A stretch of DNA of 53,088 nt from Nemertoderma westbladi (GCA_032718475.1 JAUCBJ010000973.1:1-53088), one strand, 5' to 3'. Positions 33,101 through 42,855 are shown, numbered from the stretch's first letter. Translations and numbers: made by a program. Notes: generated by a model from the sequence alone, not told the origin.

Positions 33101-34571
33101 CTCGGGTGTTTTGTATTTTACACGTTCACCGATCGTTTTACTTTAATTACATTAGATAATCGTGAGTATTCAGACACTGTTGGCCTAATGGGATACAGTA
33201 AACCCACCTCTATATCGGTTGAACCACGTCCCCCGTGCGTGTAATCGTACCCCCGTCCGTACCGGAACACTTTCAACGTCGGGTAGTTAGTCACGTTGTA
33301 CTGCTGGGCCAGCTCCGTAGCAATCGATCCATCCACACGCACCACCTGGATCCCACTGTCTTCCACGCGCTCCGCGACTGTCTCCAGTTGGTTCAGCAAC
33401 GGGCGACACTCGTTGCACCACGGAGACACGAACTCGACTAAAGCGAGCTCAACCGAGTCCAATCGCTGGTGAAACTCGGACTCGGTGATTTCCGGCACCT
33501 AGAAATGCGGTAGATACGAAATTAAAACGATCGTAAAGCCTTTAAACTTGTTAGGATTTTACTATAACGATTAGTGAAAACTCGATGTGTTTTGTGATAC
33601 ATCAGTTGCACTTCGTGAGTAGTAAGTAGTTAGTAACATAATAGGTAGAAAAAAAGCCCAATAAATAGATGAGTTTTATCACAAAGTCAGACAATTCCAA
33701 TAAAAAATACTTACCGTATGGAATTGGCCCTGCCAAAACTACAAAAGATACAATCGTTTTCACCGGTTTTAATGGTAAAATCCGAAACCTCTACACATTG
33801 GTATCAAATCCACGGCTTATTTTTCATTTTTGGGCCTCGAAATTGTACACAAAGTAGGCTAATTGTTATTTTAACTTGACATCTTGGTTATTATAAATGT
33901 GTAGAAAACCGAAATTTCAGATATCGTTACTTAAAAAAAGACAAATAATAAATAAAATTAATTAATTATTTAAATTAAATTAATTAATTACACAATTAAT
34001 TGAATAACAATAAATTATAATAGGTTATGGATACCTTTGTAGGTGGTGGTTTATATGCGGGACTAGCGACTTCAATAAGTCTGTTGTAAAGGGAATCGGG
34101 ATCACGGTTTCCGTCGTAGTCTATACGAGTAGTGGAATTACCTCGGAACAGCATTATAGTCGGGTACCCCGATACGCCGAATCGCTGCGCCAACGCCGTC
34201 TCTACGGTGGCGTCGATCTTACAAAACGCTACATTATCATCCTCTACAACCTTAGAAGCAGCTTCTTTATAAGAAGGGGCCAACGACTTACAGTGGCCGC
34301 ACCAAGGCGCGTAGAACTCAACCATAACAGCTGAGTGAGAGTTTATAACATCCTCAAAGTTCCTATCGGTGAGTACTAATACATTATCTGGGTCGTCATC
34401 CTCTAACTCTTCTAGGTCTTGCTCTAACTCCTCGGTGGCATCCTCTTCTAGGTCATCGATAGTCTCATCAGGTTTGACGACCGACTCCTCGATAATATCC
34501 TCGGGGGTTTCTGTTTGATACAATCCGCATTGCAGAAGGAGCAAGGTAAGGAAGAGAGACAACGCCATCAT
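26696..34571 (-). CDS. PDIA4: Protein disulfide-isomerase A4 (ERp72), five exons
   Basis: Joining 34571-34035, 33498-33208, 32318-31934, 29133-28893 and 27182-26696 gives 1941 bases: 646 residues and a stop, close to the 645 of human PDIA4. All four introns are GT-AG and the phases fit (0, 0, 1, 2). Order: signal peptide (1-20), acidic stretch (about 21-62), a0 domain with CGHC at 91-94, a domain with CNEC at 207-210, b and b' domains (about 277-510, with REYGGRPLCVVF and INAGCYARDGRRYAMEP), a' domain with CGSC at 555-558, and the ER-retention end KEEL. The protein forms and rearranges disulfides in the ER lumen. Only a0 keeps the standard CGHC; a' also reads APYC for APWC and lacks the usual buried Glu. 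No perfect ER-stress element was found upstream. Confidence 0.95.
27207..28855. repeat. 22/28-bp satellite filling PDIA4 intron 4
   Basis: About 70 units of the type CCGTAAAACTGAAAGTAAAT occur, in 22-bp and 28-bp forms (the longer with an extra AAAATA) and a third form with CCATAAAAC..AAGTAAGTAG. They alternate in blocks of 72 bp (22+28+22), and a longer segment of about 602 bp is itself repeated. The array takes up nearly all of intron 4. Several long minus-strand ORFs over it are artefacts. Confidence 0.95.
28893..29133 (-). CDS. PDIA4: PDIA4 exon 4 (b' domain)
   Basis: The acceptor CTCACAG|GAAGGG completes a Gly codon and reads REYGGRPLCVVFGTVEW. The donor CGCAG|GTGAGT leaves phase 2. It codes about residues 405-485. 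Confidence 0.92.
29401..31220. repeat. 26-bp satellite, 70 copies, in PDIA4 intron 3
   Basis: Exactly 1820 bp made of 70 copies of a 26-bp unit (TGAACTGCAGACACTATATA plus GTTGAC). I saw no substitution anywhere. Each unit has two palindromes, CTGCAG and ACTATATAGT. Confidence 0.97.
31221..31688. other. Remainder of PDIA4 intron 3, unassigned
   Basis: A poly-G run (31250-31263) directly follows the 26-bp satellite. Beyond it no gene or repeat is recognised; AAAGCGCC near 31417 may be a fragment of a dispersed repeat also seen near 36840. Confidence 0.5.
31690..31920 (-). mobile_element. Family A TIR element in PDIA4 intron 3
   Basis: A full copy on the minus strand: left end GGGGGGGAACTGGACGAAAT, interior GTTTATTGTTTTGGTTAAAA and GTAACCTGCTCCTTTCC, right end TTTTGCGTCCAGTCCTTCCC. 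The right end stops about 15 bases from the donor of exon 3. Confidence 0.88.
31934..32318 (-). CDS. PDIA4: PDIA4 exon 3 (b domain)
   Basis: The acceptor ATTATTAG|ACGGAG starts TELIKLLVPSS. The donor GCAGG|GTAGGT leaves phase 1. It codes about residues 277-405. The intron beyond it begins with only about 15 bases of ordinary sequence before a family A TIR element. Confidence 0.9.
32400..32826. mobile_element. Two family A elements in opposite orientation (PDIA4 intron 2)
   Basis: About 32400-32610 is a plus-oriented copy (GGGAAAGGAGCAGGTTTTAG, ACCAAAACAATAACC). About 32615-32826 is a minus-oriented copy (TAGTTTATTATTTTGGTTAT, GTAACTTGCTCCTATCCC). The two meet tail to tail and could fold on each other in the transcript. 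Both are diverged. Confidence 0.75.
32850..33110 (+). mobile_element. SINE-like repeat with tRNA B-box
   Basis: GGCGCAGGTTCAAATCC at 32870-32886 resembles the B box of tRNA-derived SINEs. It is followed by TCGGTAAGACACTTCAG and AACCCAGCGATGGAATGGG, phrases typical of invertebrate SINE bodies. No clear A box or tail was found, so it may be 5'-truncated. It lies within PDIA4 intron 2. Confidence 0.5.
33208..33498 (-). CDS. PDIA4: PDIA4 exon 2 (a domain, CNEC site)
   Basis: The acceptor TTTCTAG|GTGCCGG gives VPEITESEF after the preceding PPTK. The donor is TAGAG|GTGGGT. It codes residues 180-276 with VEFVSPWCNECRPL and NYPTLKVF. Confidence 0.92.
34035..34571 (-). CDS. PDIA4: PDIA4 exon 1 (signal peptide, acidic region, a0 domain)
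   Basis: It runs from the first of two adjacent ATGs to a donor CAAAG|GTATCC. It codes residues 1-179 including VEFYAPWCGHCKSLAPS and the cis-Pro loop GYPTIM. The intron phase at its end is 0. Confidence 0.93.
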
Positions 34572-36004
34572 ACCGCAAGTCGGTACCTACTCGCACCAGT
34601 AGTACAGCTAGTAAATCAAACTAGACAGACGATGATGATTGATGAGAGACTATAACTGAACTAGGCCTACTACATACAAAACAAACAAGGATCAACAAGT
34701 TCTCATGTCGTAGAGCAGTAGGCCTACCATGGCAAGTCTACGTATAAGCAATCAGCCCGTGGCTGTATCTATCCTCTGCCTACTACAGCACTACCATACT
34801 AATGTACTTCACTTGAGTACTTATACAGTACGGTAACCTGGTAACAGTCAAACACTGATAGTCTACCATTGCCGTTCGAATGAGCCAATATTTAATTCGG
34901 TTTAGCGTTTGGCTGTTTGGGGACAAATTAATTCCTAATCCTAAACCAGTACTGAGTAGTGAGTACCGGTACCTACCGGTAACCTGCCGTGCTTTTACAC
35001 TTATTGACTGATTGACTTAAGCTGTACTGTTAGTACCTCAAATATCTCATAGAATGCGCCGATGGAAGTGTGTCACTGCGTTCGCGACGTTCATTGGTTG
35101 ATTGATTGCCTCTTTTTTTTTACACGCACCGTAATTAATCCTTTTAAAATACACAATAATACATGACAGCTGACAGCATGATCACCTAGATCACGTACTG
35201 TGTACTATTGTACTGAATTGATATCAACTAATGTATTCAAATGCTAGCCTGTCAGTACATCAGTATATATGTCTGCATGTCGATGATAGATTGACACAAA
35301 CAAAACACACACACGGACGCCTTTAGATGGTAGGAATAGTATGCTGCTATTTCTACATTGTTATTAATATCAGAAAAATGTCAGTATGTAACTGTCTTGC
35401 TGTGGTGAATTACACATCGCCAAATGTAAATAACAAGTGCTTAAACGTGCTAACCTGACAGAATATAATACCGACACGTGGCATTTTACTGCTGTACCGG
35501 CTGACCGGTATCTACTGGTTTATTGATTTAAAATCTGCACGGTAAGTAATTCAATTGGCTTATTTCTTTACTCAGGGAGTTCATGCATGAGAAGTAGCAA
35601 GAAGCAGTAGGTAAGTAAACAGAAAGCATGGAAGCCAGGTGTGAATGTTTTGTTGTATGTGTTGCTAGGTTACGCTGTTACCTCCACCTGTTCAAAAAAA
35701 CTATCCAGTATTGAAAAATTACCAGTAAACATTTTTTGTATGATTTAAATATCGTCCAATAATATCTTTAATATTTTGTATGTCGTGATAAGTAGTATAT
35801 TATGTAGGCCATTGTCAGGGGTTCCAGTTCAATATCCTCCAACATGAGATTTACTTTGTAAACTGCAAACGAAACGGTAATCTTGTATTGATCAAGTATT
35901 TTTACTGGCGATATGTTAACTCGTGATATTTTTACTCTCAATATTTTTAATAGATTTTTACGCGATATTTTCGATACCACTTATAATATATAAATACCAC
36001 TTGC
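34572..36004. other. Upstream region of PDIA4, no gene recognised
   Basis: This should hold the PDIA4 promoter (reading leftward). On the minus strand CCAAT occurs near 35097, but the sequence at the ERSE spacing is GAACG, not CCACG, so I do not call an ER-stress element. Several ACCGGTA / GGTACC palindromes occur (near 34965-34980 and 35500), as elsewhere in the window. Confidence 0.5.
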
Positions 36005-36500
36005 AAATGAATGGTAGTTTAGATCCTAGAGCACCTTAGATCCTGAACGAACTTAGATCTTGGGTGAACATAGATCCTACCAATACGAACTTAGATCCTA
36101 CCCATACGAACTTAGATCCTTCCCATACGAACTTAGATCCTACCCATACGAACTTAGATCCTACCCATACGAACTTAGATCCTTCCCATACGAACTTAGA
36201 TCCTTTCCATACGAACTTAGATCCTCAACATACGAACTTAGATCCTTTACATACGAACTTAGATCCTACCCATACGAACTTAGATCCTTTCCATACGAAC
36301 TTAGATCCTACCCATACGAACTTAGATCCTACCCATATGAACTTAGATCCTACCCATACGAACTTAGATCCTACCCATATGAACTTAGATCCCACCCATA
36401 CGAACTTAGATCCTACCCATATGAACTTAGATCCTTCCCATACGAACTAAGATCCTTTCCATACGAACTTAGATCCTCAACATACGAACTTAGATCCTAT
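36005..36500. repeat. 21-bp tandem array (about 23 copies)
   Basis: The unit CATACGAACTTAGATCCTACC repeats with variation in a five-base part (TACCC, TTCCC, TTTCC, TCAAC, TTTAC). Two frames stay open because the period is a multiple of three, so the apparent 166- and 128-residue proteins are not credible genes. Confidence 0.95.
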
Positions 36501-36686
36501 ACCTCCATAATACATTGCAACGAATCAGCTATTAATTGGCAAATTATAGTTTATTGGTGAGTCACTGATCGCAAACTACTTTGAGTGTATGACTTATTTG
36601 CATTAGATCATTATAAATACTTTTATATGCTTAATGTAACACAGTAGAATATACTATAGTATCTATAGAACGCGGCCAAAGCAGTG

Positions 36687-37160
36687 GGATCTAAGTTCAC
36701 TTCTCGACTTCCTTGAAGATTACCAAAGGCTTTTAATAGCATAAAGTGGGATCTAAGTTCACCTAGTTAGGATCTAAGTTTACCCAGTTAGGATCTAAGT
36801 TCACCCAGTTATAATAATAATAATAAAATAAACTTGTATAGCGCCAAATTTACAATAATTAAACAGTACGCTAAGGCACTTAAGTCACTATCTAGAGATA
36901 TTGGTACATAGCGATAAAGTACGATAAACGAATATAAGAAACTCAATTAATGCACCAAATACAGACAAATTAGTGATAAAGTAAAATATTTTGGATATTA
37001 AAACGGACAAGTAAGCGATATGTAAAATATATGATAAATATATGTCATAAAAAATATGTGAAAATCAGTTAAGATATAAGTTCACCGATATATGATCTAT
37101 GTTCGCATATAGGACCTACGTTCGCAAAGATCTAAGTTCATCAAAGTCAGGCCCTACAGG
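36687..37160. repeat. Scattered inverted copies of the 21-bp array core
   Basis: GGATCTAAGTTCAC and close variants occur near 36688, 36748, 36770, 36791 and 37150, with relatives near 37082-37130. They are the reverse complement of GAACTTAGATCC in the array to the left. A TAA microsatellite followed by AACTTGTATAGCGCC (36812-36848) interrupts them. Confidence 0.8.
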
Positions 37161-38147
37161 ATCTAAGTTCGTTTTACCATCAAGTTCTACCCATCATCGG
37201 GATCATGGTCATGGAGGTTATAATCATTTGCAACGATGGAGTTTTTTCGTATCTATATATTTTTTATCATTAGTCTTTTTATCTATTTTATTTACAACTT
37301 CTATCAAACTCATCTTAATTAATTTTCTCATTTTGTTTTATTTAAAATTTTGTCCAATCCGATTAAATCTCGCTGCAGTTGTGTTGTGTATTCCTTGTTT
37401 TATACATGTTATTGTTTTTTACGTACGTGTAACATGAAAAAAAAACATTGTACTACGTTTTTTTTAATTGTATTAATTAGTGCCTTATAGGACATTGGGA
37501 CCCTATAAGTTTTAAACTATCATATATTTTTAAATTTTTAATTACAACACCAACTTTCATTCGTTGTTTTATCATATATTTTTTATATTTTTAATTAATT
37601 TTATTTCATTTTTTAACAAACCTTTTTTACAAACGAGGTTTTAAATAATCTCTATGAATTCAAAGTTATGTTATACCTATTATATGTAAAACCTTTTAGT
37701 GTAATCTACTGATCCTCCAATTTTTATTCAACATATAATTATTTTACTTAGAGGTTAAACGTTTTTTTTAACTATTATTCGCGAACTAGTAGTTTTAACC
37801 AGATTTTAACCATTATATATGCTATTTTAAATATAATTTATGTAGTTCTAACATAACTTATTTACATATATCAACGTACTTAGATTTATTTTGTATTATT
37901 GTTCGATTGTTGATTTTACTTGTACAGGTTCAACAAGCTTAGGCTTTCTAATACCTTAAACATTAAACATTAAACTTTCTTGTCTCTGTAACTTTTAATA
38001 ATAATACTATTAATAATGTTATAGTAGGAAATACCGGTAAGCAGCTGAGATTACTAAGAATTCTGATTTCTATACCAGTACAGCAGTACAGTATACAGGT
38101 ATACAGGTATAAACTGTACACCAGTAGGCCTACCGGTACACGAAAGC
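37161..38147. other. AT-rich region upstream of MFSD1
   Basis: No gene is recognised. A 112-codon ORF from 37099 has hydrophobic stretches but lies in T-rich DNA and begins in a repeat, so I do not call it. A short imperfect palindrome with CTTATAGG and CCCTATAAG lies near 37485-37510. Confidence 0.5.
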
Positions 38148-39707
38148 ATGGATGAGAAACCATTGGTAAAACCCAGCGTTAACAACGAGGATGATGAGGA
38201 AGAAGAGATGGCAGCAGGCTGCGGTGCATCGCCTGCGTGCAACCCCAACCATGTGGTCCACCGATTTATTATGCTCATATTTATGTGTTTCCTCAATTTC
38301 GGTAGCTATTACTGTTTCGACAGCCCTGCTGCTCTCATCAACCAAATAACCGACGACATGAATGTATCTACTTCCACCTACGTTCTCCTATACTCACTGT
38401 ACTCCTGGCCGAATGTAGTTCTCTGTTTCTTCGGTGGTTTCCTTATCGATCGTGTTTTCGGTATACGTTTCGGTGCAGTTTTCTTCGGATTGTTCGTGGT
38501 CGCGGGTCAGATAATCTTCGCCACTGGCGCCTACGTCAACCACTTCTGGTTGATGGAAGCCGGTCGATTTATATTCGGGATCGGAGGCGAAAGTCTCGCT
38601 GTCTGCCAGAACACCTACCAGGTTCTCTGGTTCAAAGGAAAAGAACTCAACCTGGTGTTCGGAATCGGTTTGAGTTTCAGTCGCATCGGATCCACAATAA
38701 ATATGAACGCTAACGGACCTGTCTACAATCTACTCGCCGAGGCTATGGGCGTAGAAGGGGGATATAAAGTCCTCGGATTAACTTTATATACCGGTGCGTT
38801 TCTTTGTTTATTCTCATTAGGCTGCGCTCTGACTCTTTGGTACTTCGATAAACGCGCTGCTCGGATACTAAAAAGGGAAGAAGCAACTGATAGCGAGGTT
38901 ATCAGCATCAAAGACGTTAAGGATTTCCCCGCTACTCTTTGGCTCATCTGGATTATCTGCGTCGCGTATTACGTCGCGGTATTTCCTTTCATCGGTCTCG
39001 GTAAGATCTTCTTTATGGAGAAGTTTGGTTTCACCGCCGGTGCGGCTTCCGCTATAAACTCCATCGTCTATCTAATCTCCACGATCGCGTCCCCGCTCAC
39101 CGGTATCATGGTAGACCGTCTCGGACGGAACCTCGTCTGGGTGACTATGGGTGTGGGCACCGCCCTACTCGCCCATTGTTTAATGGCCTTCACTTTTATC
39201 TCACCCTACGTTGCGATGTCTGTTCTCGGGCTTTCGTACTCCTTCCTCGCGTGCGCTCTGTGGCCGATGGTCGCGTTGGTGGTTCCGTTCACGCAACTAG
39301 GAACCGCCTACGGGTTCATGCAGAGTATACAGAACCTCGGATTAGCCGTTATTCCTCTTATCGCCGGCGATATAGTCGACGCTAAGGGTTACTTATGGCT
39401 GGAGGTGTTCTTCTGCGCGTGCGTTTGTATCGCGTTGATCGCGACTGCGTTGCTTTATATAGTGGATTCGTTGCGCGGGACTGGCCTCAATTTATCGCGG
39501 GCGGAACGAGCGCAAAGAGCGAAGCGAGCCGAGTCATCGCGGCGGGAGGAGGAGGAGGAGGCAGCGAGGGTCCCGGAACCCCGGTTGCGGCCCCGGACGG
39601 GAGACCAGCTGCGGGCGCGGTACCTCTCGCGACTCGGGGCCCAGGCCCAGATGGAGTTGGAGCCGACCTACATGCGCAGTCTGGGATACCGTTCCGTGCT
39701 GCGCTAG
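38148..39707 (+). CDS. MFSD1: MFSD1, lysosomal major-facilitator transporter
   Basis: A 519-residue, 12-helix major facilitator protein closely matching MFSD1, known in vertebrates as a lysosomal dipeptide exporter stabilised by its partner GLMP. Conserved blocks include YSWPNVVLCFFGGFLIDRVF, FGIGGESLAVCQNTYQVLWF and GTAYGFMQSIQNLGLAVI; VDRLGRN in the second half is the counterpart of the MFS loop motif. The N-terminal tail (residues 1-38) is acidic and starts MDEKPLV, a possible weak version of the acidic di-leucine lysosomal sorting signal. The C-terminal tail of about 75 residues is rich in Arg and Glu and longer than in vertebrates. The ATG at 38148 fits the family N terminus. No intron interrupts it, although the vertebrate gene has many. 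A palindromic repeat array starts 10 bases after the stop. Confidence 0.95.
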   Translation: MDEKPLVKPSVNNEDDEEEEMAAGCGASPACNPNHVVHRFIMLIFMCFLNFGSYYCFDSPAALINQITDDMNVSTSTYVLLYSLYSWPNVVLCFFGGFLIDRVFGIRFGAVFFGLFVVAGQIIFATGAYVNHFWLMEAGRFIFGIGGESLAVCQNTYQVLWFKGKELNLVFGIGLSFSRIGSTINMNANGPVYNLLAEAMGVEGGYKVLGLTLYTGAFLCLFSLGCALTLWYFDKRAARILKREEATDSEVISIKDVKDFPATLWLIWIICVAYYVAVFPFIGLGKIFFMEKFGFTAGAASAINSIVYLISTIASPLTGIMVDRLGRNLVWVTMGVGTALLAHCLMAFTFISPYVAMSVLGLSYSFLACALWPMVALVVPFTQLGTAYGFMQSIQNLGLAVIPLIAGDIVDAKGYLWLEVFFCACVCIALIATALLYIVDSLRGTGLNLSRAERAQRAKRAESSRREEEEEAARVPEPRLRPRTGDQLRARYLSRLGAQAQMELEPTYMRSLGYRSVLR

Positions 39708-39716
39708 TTCTCCAGC

Positions 39717-39897
39717 AAGGACAGTGTCCCGTTTCCGCCAGGGACAGTGTCCCGTTCCCGCCAGGGACAGTGTCCCGTTTCCCATTTGGGACAGTGTCCC
39801 GATCCCCATTTGGGACAGTGTCCCGTTCCATATTTGGGACAGTGTCCCGATCCCCATCTGGGACAGTGTCCCGTTCGCTGGTGGGACACTGTCCTGC
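39717..39897. repeat. Hairpin repeat array directly after the MFSD1 stop
   Basis: Eight copies of GGGACAGTGTCCC (arms GGGACA / TGTCCC around one base) recur every 23-25 bp, joined by short spacers such as GTTTCCGCCA or GATCCCCATTT. The last copy has the complementary centre base. It probably lies in the MFSD1 3' UTR, where each copy could form a small stem. Confidence 0.93.
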
Positions 39898-41020
39898 TCT
39901 TCTACTGCCTCTTCCATACACGATGCCATTATTTTATTATATTATTATATTTATCATCTTGTATCAATTTAAATCACGCAAGAGTCGGAACTTATTTATT
40001 ACATTATGTTCCATAATTTTATAATAATTGATTCCGTTAATGTGAGTGTAAAGTGAATCCATGTCCCTAATCCTAATCTATAAACTACATTGAATTGAAT
40101 CGTACTTATACATCTGCAGTCTAAAACTCTAAAGCAAATACTAGGCAGATTTTTGCATTTTGGTGCCCTGAAGTGTGCGAGTGGTGGGTTGTGTTGTTTG
40201 TTAAAATGCAGAGAAATTTCAGAAAACCACGGATTAAGTTAGTTAGGAGACTCCGAACTGTTATCCCGAATAGTAAGATTACATGCTACGGCAAAATAAC
40301 CAATAGTGATTATCGATGCATTTAAATACACATTAAACCTTTCTGACGTGGATTATTCTATGTAAATTGGCAAATCTATTCTGGCTATTATCGTCTCTTA
40401 AGGCCTTGGATTCAGTCTATCTGTCACGTATGTTCTGCCTACTTGCAACCGGCCAGCCTAACTCAAAAGGGATTTTATGGGCATGTCTTGACATATAGAT
40501 CGATTTATTTATACATTAAATGTAAAAACAATAACAAAAGTTCTCCAACATCATCAAGGATTATCCCTAAAGCTCTGCAGCTTTACGACTTCAATAAGAT
40601 CAGTTTGTAAGTGAAATAATCCTCTTTCTCGCGTCACATAAATTGAGCTGTAATGCCAATGTGTACGTGTGTTTGAATGAATCGAAACTCATTTAGCCGT
40701 TTTTATACGCAGCATATTATAATGTTTAAATATTCAGCAACAGCCAATAATGGCAGTTGTTTTTAATTCCATTCCAGTGCTAACTTAAAATTGGACCATA
40801 TTCTCTGCAATTCCTCCCCGTTTTATCGAAAAACACACCCAACCATGGGTTCAGGTGGCCTTATTACCCATTATTCAACCCCCTAATTTTCTACAAATCT
40901 TAATGAGCTCACAAGAAATTTTAAAGAGTATAGTTTGAACGAAGCTTCGTTTTTAACTTTTAAACTTTTGCCGCAGAACAGTACAGATTTTTGAAAAAAT
41001 GTGTCTCCGTCCATATCGCC
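39898..41020. other. Gene-free region downstream of MFSD1
   Basis: No gene is recognised and no AATAAA was seen in the first 300 bases after MFSD1. A phrase at about 40868-40935 (CCCCTAATTTTCTACAAAT and following) recurs, diverged, at 43025-43090, so it belongs to a second dispersed repeat family. Confidence 0.55.
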
Positions 41021-41044
41021 CATGTCGCCACTACAGATAATTCA

Positions 41045-41248
41045 TCTATTTTCACGGCTGATTAACAGCTGATTACTCTAAAAAATAAAACTAAAACCTG
41101 TTCTATTGATTTTCGTTCATTGGTTTGCTTGAAATAACGTGCCACTGTAACCTGCTCCTTTCTTAAATTGGTAATTTAACATGAGGAGTCGAAATAATAA
41201 TAATTCGCCAAGATGGTATTTGAGTCCACCCCCCCCCCCCCCCCCCCC
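41045..41248 (-). mobile_element. Family A TIR element ending in a poly-C run
   Basis: A minus-oriented copy: AACAGCTGATTACTCTAAAA, CATTGGTTTGCTTGAAATAA, GTAACCTGCTCCTTTC, then TTGAGTCCA and a C-run (41228-41248). On its own strand the element therefore starts with a long G-run, as do the copies at 10829 and 22808. Confidence 0.83.
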
Positions 41249-41699
41249 ACTTGAATTTAAAAACTAAATTGTATTCTTAAATTGTTACTTTTTCGCTCGA
41301 ATGTGGTTAATGTTTTTTAAGCGGCTCTCAGTTACATAATAAATATTCGAGAACACTAAATTATTTAACATTGAGTAAGGCAGCATCAGGAGTTGAAGAG
41401 TACAATAATTGGAATCGCTGTAACTTAACTATGGAAGCAATATAATAAAATACTACAGTTTAATTTATTTTGTAACACTATATCGTTCTATATTTTATTA
41501 ACGAATTAAGCAACAAAAAAGTACAAATTTAAGATTAAAATTACGTATTACATGGGGAAAAAACGTAGAACATTTTTTTTTCCAACATTCTCTCGACCCT
41601 TTATTAACCTCGCTGACGCTCGGTAAATAAAATTCCTCGAGAATTAATAGTGAAAAAAGTTATACTTTTTTTTCCCATGCAAAAAATAATTATAATTGA

Positions 41700-41765
41700 A
41701 AAGATTAAAGGAAAGGAACAGGTTACAGTGTCTGTGTTTTCAAACCAAAACAATAAAAATAAACA
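41700..41765 (+). mobile_element. Family A fragment
   Basis: Only the core remains: GGAAAGGAACAGGTTACAGT, followed by AAACCAAAACAATAAA. Confidence 0.7.
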
Positions 41766-41884
41766 AAAATTTATTTCATATGCGACCAATTTGGGCTGGA
41801 TAATGGATTTCACTTAATTTCAATTCCATTTAAGAATTGTAAACCAATTTCTGGGTCGACAAATAACTGAATAAACATATTCCA

Positions 41885-41940
41885 TGCATGATGTAATGCG
41901 TGTAATGGATGTAATGCGTGTAATGGATGTAATGCGTCTC
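41885..41940. repeat. Short 18-bp tandem repeat
   Basis: TGTAATGCGTGTAATGGA is repeated about two and a half times. Confidence 0.85.
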
Positions 41941-42575
41941 TATGGCTAATAATTTTTTATAACTGATATATTTGTTTACCTTTTAATTATCGTATGTATA
42001 AATAAATAGATAAGTTTATTATTTGTAATTATTAACTAATTATAATATATATTTTATATAGTTCCTTTTATACGGTTCTTGAAAGCGGCCAGGCAGCCTG
42101 AAAGCGAATTTACTTTGTGTCCGCGAGTTTCAACCGCTGTTGAAATAATCGGTATTTTCCAAGAATATAAAATGAGAACGGTAGCGATTCTTTATTGTGG
42201 TTGAGGTGGGACAGCTCGTTATGTTATCGTGTATAACATTGAGTTCATCTACTGCTCCGGTACCGGTACCACTGCCATATATCCCTTTATCTATATCGAA
42301 AGTAACTCCGTCAGGCTGTTTGACGCAATGACGCCCTCTCTAGAGGTATCAATATTATTGTTTATTCCTTTTGCGTTGCCGTGGGTATCTGAAGACTCTA
42401 TTGAACTACTTTCACTTTCTGCCATGTTCTGGTATCCTGTTGATGTTCTCTTGGGGTATTCTTTGTTAATTTACAGTTAACTTCCTGTTTGTTGTTACTT
42501 TCACCTTGAGATTTACTGCTTCTAATTTTGGTCAGCCACTGGAAACAGCTGTCCATAATAAATTATCGGAATTAT
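41941..42575. other. Unassigned AT-rich spacer
   Basis: No gene, RNA or repeat is recognised, apart from a GGTACCGGTACC palindrome near 42258. Confidence 0.5.
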
Positions 42576-42586
42576 CGAATTAATCG

Positions 42587-42855
42587 CCCATGTGAAGAAT
42601 ACCAGGATTTCACTTTTCGGTCGACTTTTTATTGGAATTTTATATATGAAGATTTTTTATTTTTTAAATTTATCTTTATTAAGTGTTTTATAACGCTTCT
42701 GTCTTATAACCTGTACATATACTAATTCGTTTATTGTTTTGGTTAAATTCAGCCCTTCTGTAACCTGTGTTTTTGGTGAAAACCTGGTATTCTTCACATG
42801 GGGGTAACTGCAAAGTGAAATATAACGGCAGAAAGTATGGTATTCTTCACATGGG
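42587..42855. mobile_element. Short TIR element with CCCATGTGAAGAATACCA ends
   Basis: The left end CCCATGTGAAGAATACCA (42587) is answered by TGGTATTCTTCACATGGG ending at 42855. An extra inverted copy of the end lies at 42784-42801. CGAATTAAT occurs on both outer sides (42576-42584 and 42857-42865) and is a candidate target duplication. A family A core (GTTTATTGTTTTGGTTA, 42729) sits inside. Confidence 0.82.

Noticed and set aside
35077-35097. ER-stress element upstream of PDIA4
   Set aside because: The CCAAT half is present on the minus strand, but the second half is GAACG, not CCACG.
36060-36560. 166-residue repeat protein built on YPYELRS
   Set aside because: It is a 21-bp tandem array open in two frames, with no gene-like flanks.
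37099-37437. 112-codon ORF with hydrophobic stretches
   Set aside because: T-rich DNA gives Phe/Leu/Ile codons by chance; the start lies among repeat copies and no family is recognised.
39717-39897. p53 or steroid-receptor sites in the GGGACAGTGTCCC array
   Set aside because: The single-base centre breaks the p53 half-site, and the spacing of the arms differs from the three bases of steroid-receptor elements.
39395-40024. 209-codon ORF overlapping the end of MFSD1
   Set aside because: It is a frame shadow of MFSD1 that runs on into the hairpin array; the MFSD1 frame is clearly the conserved one.
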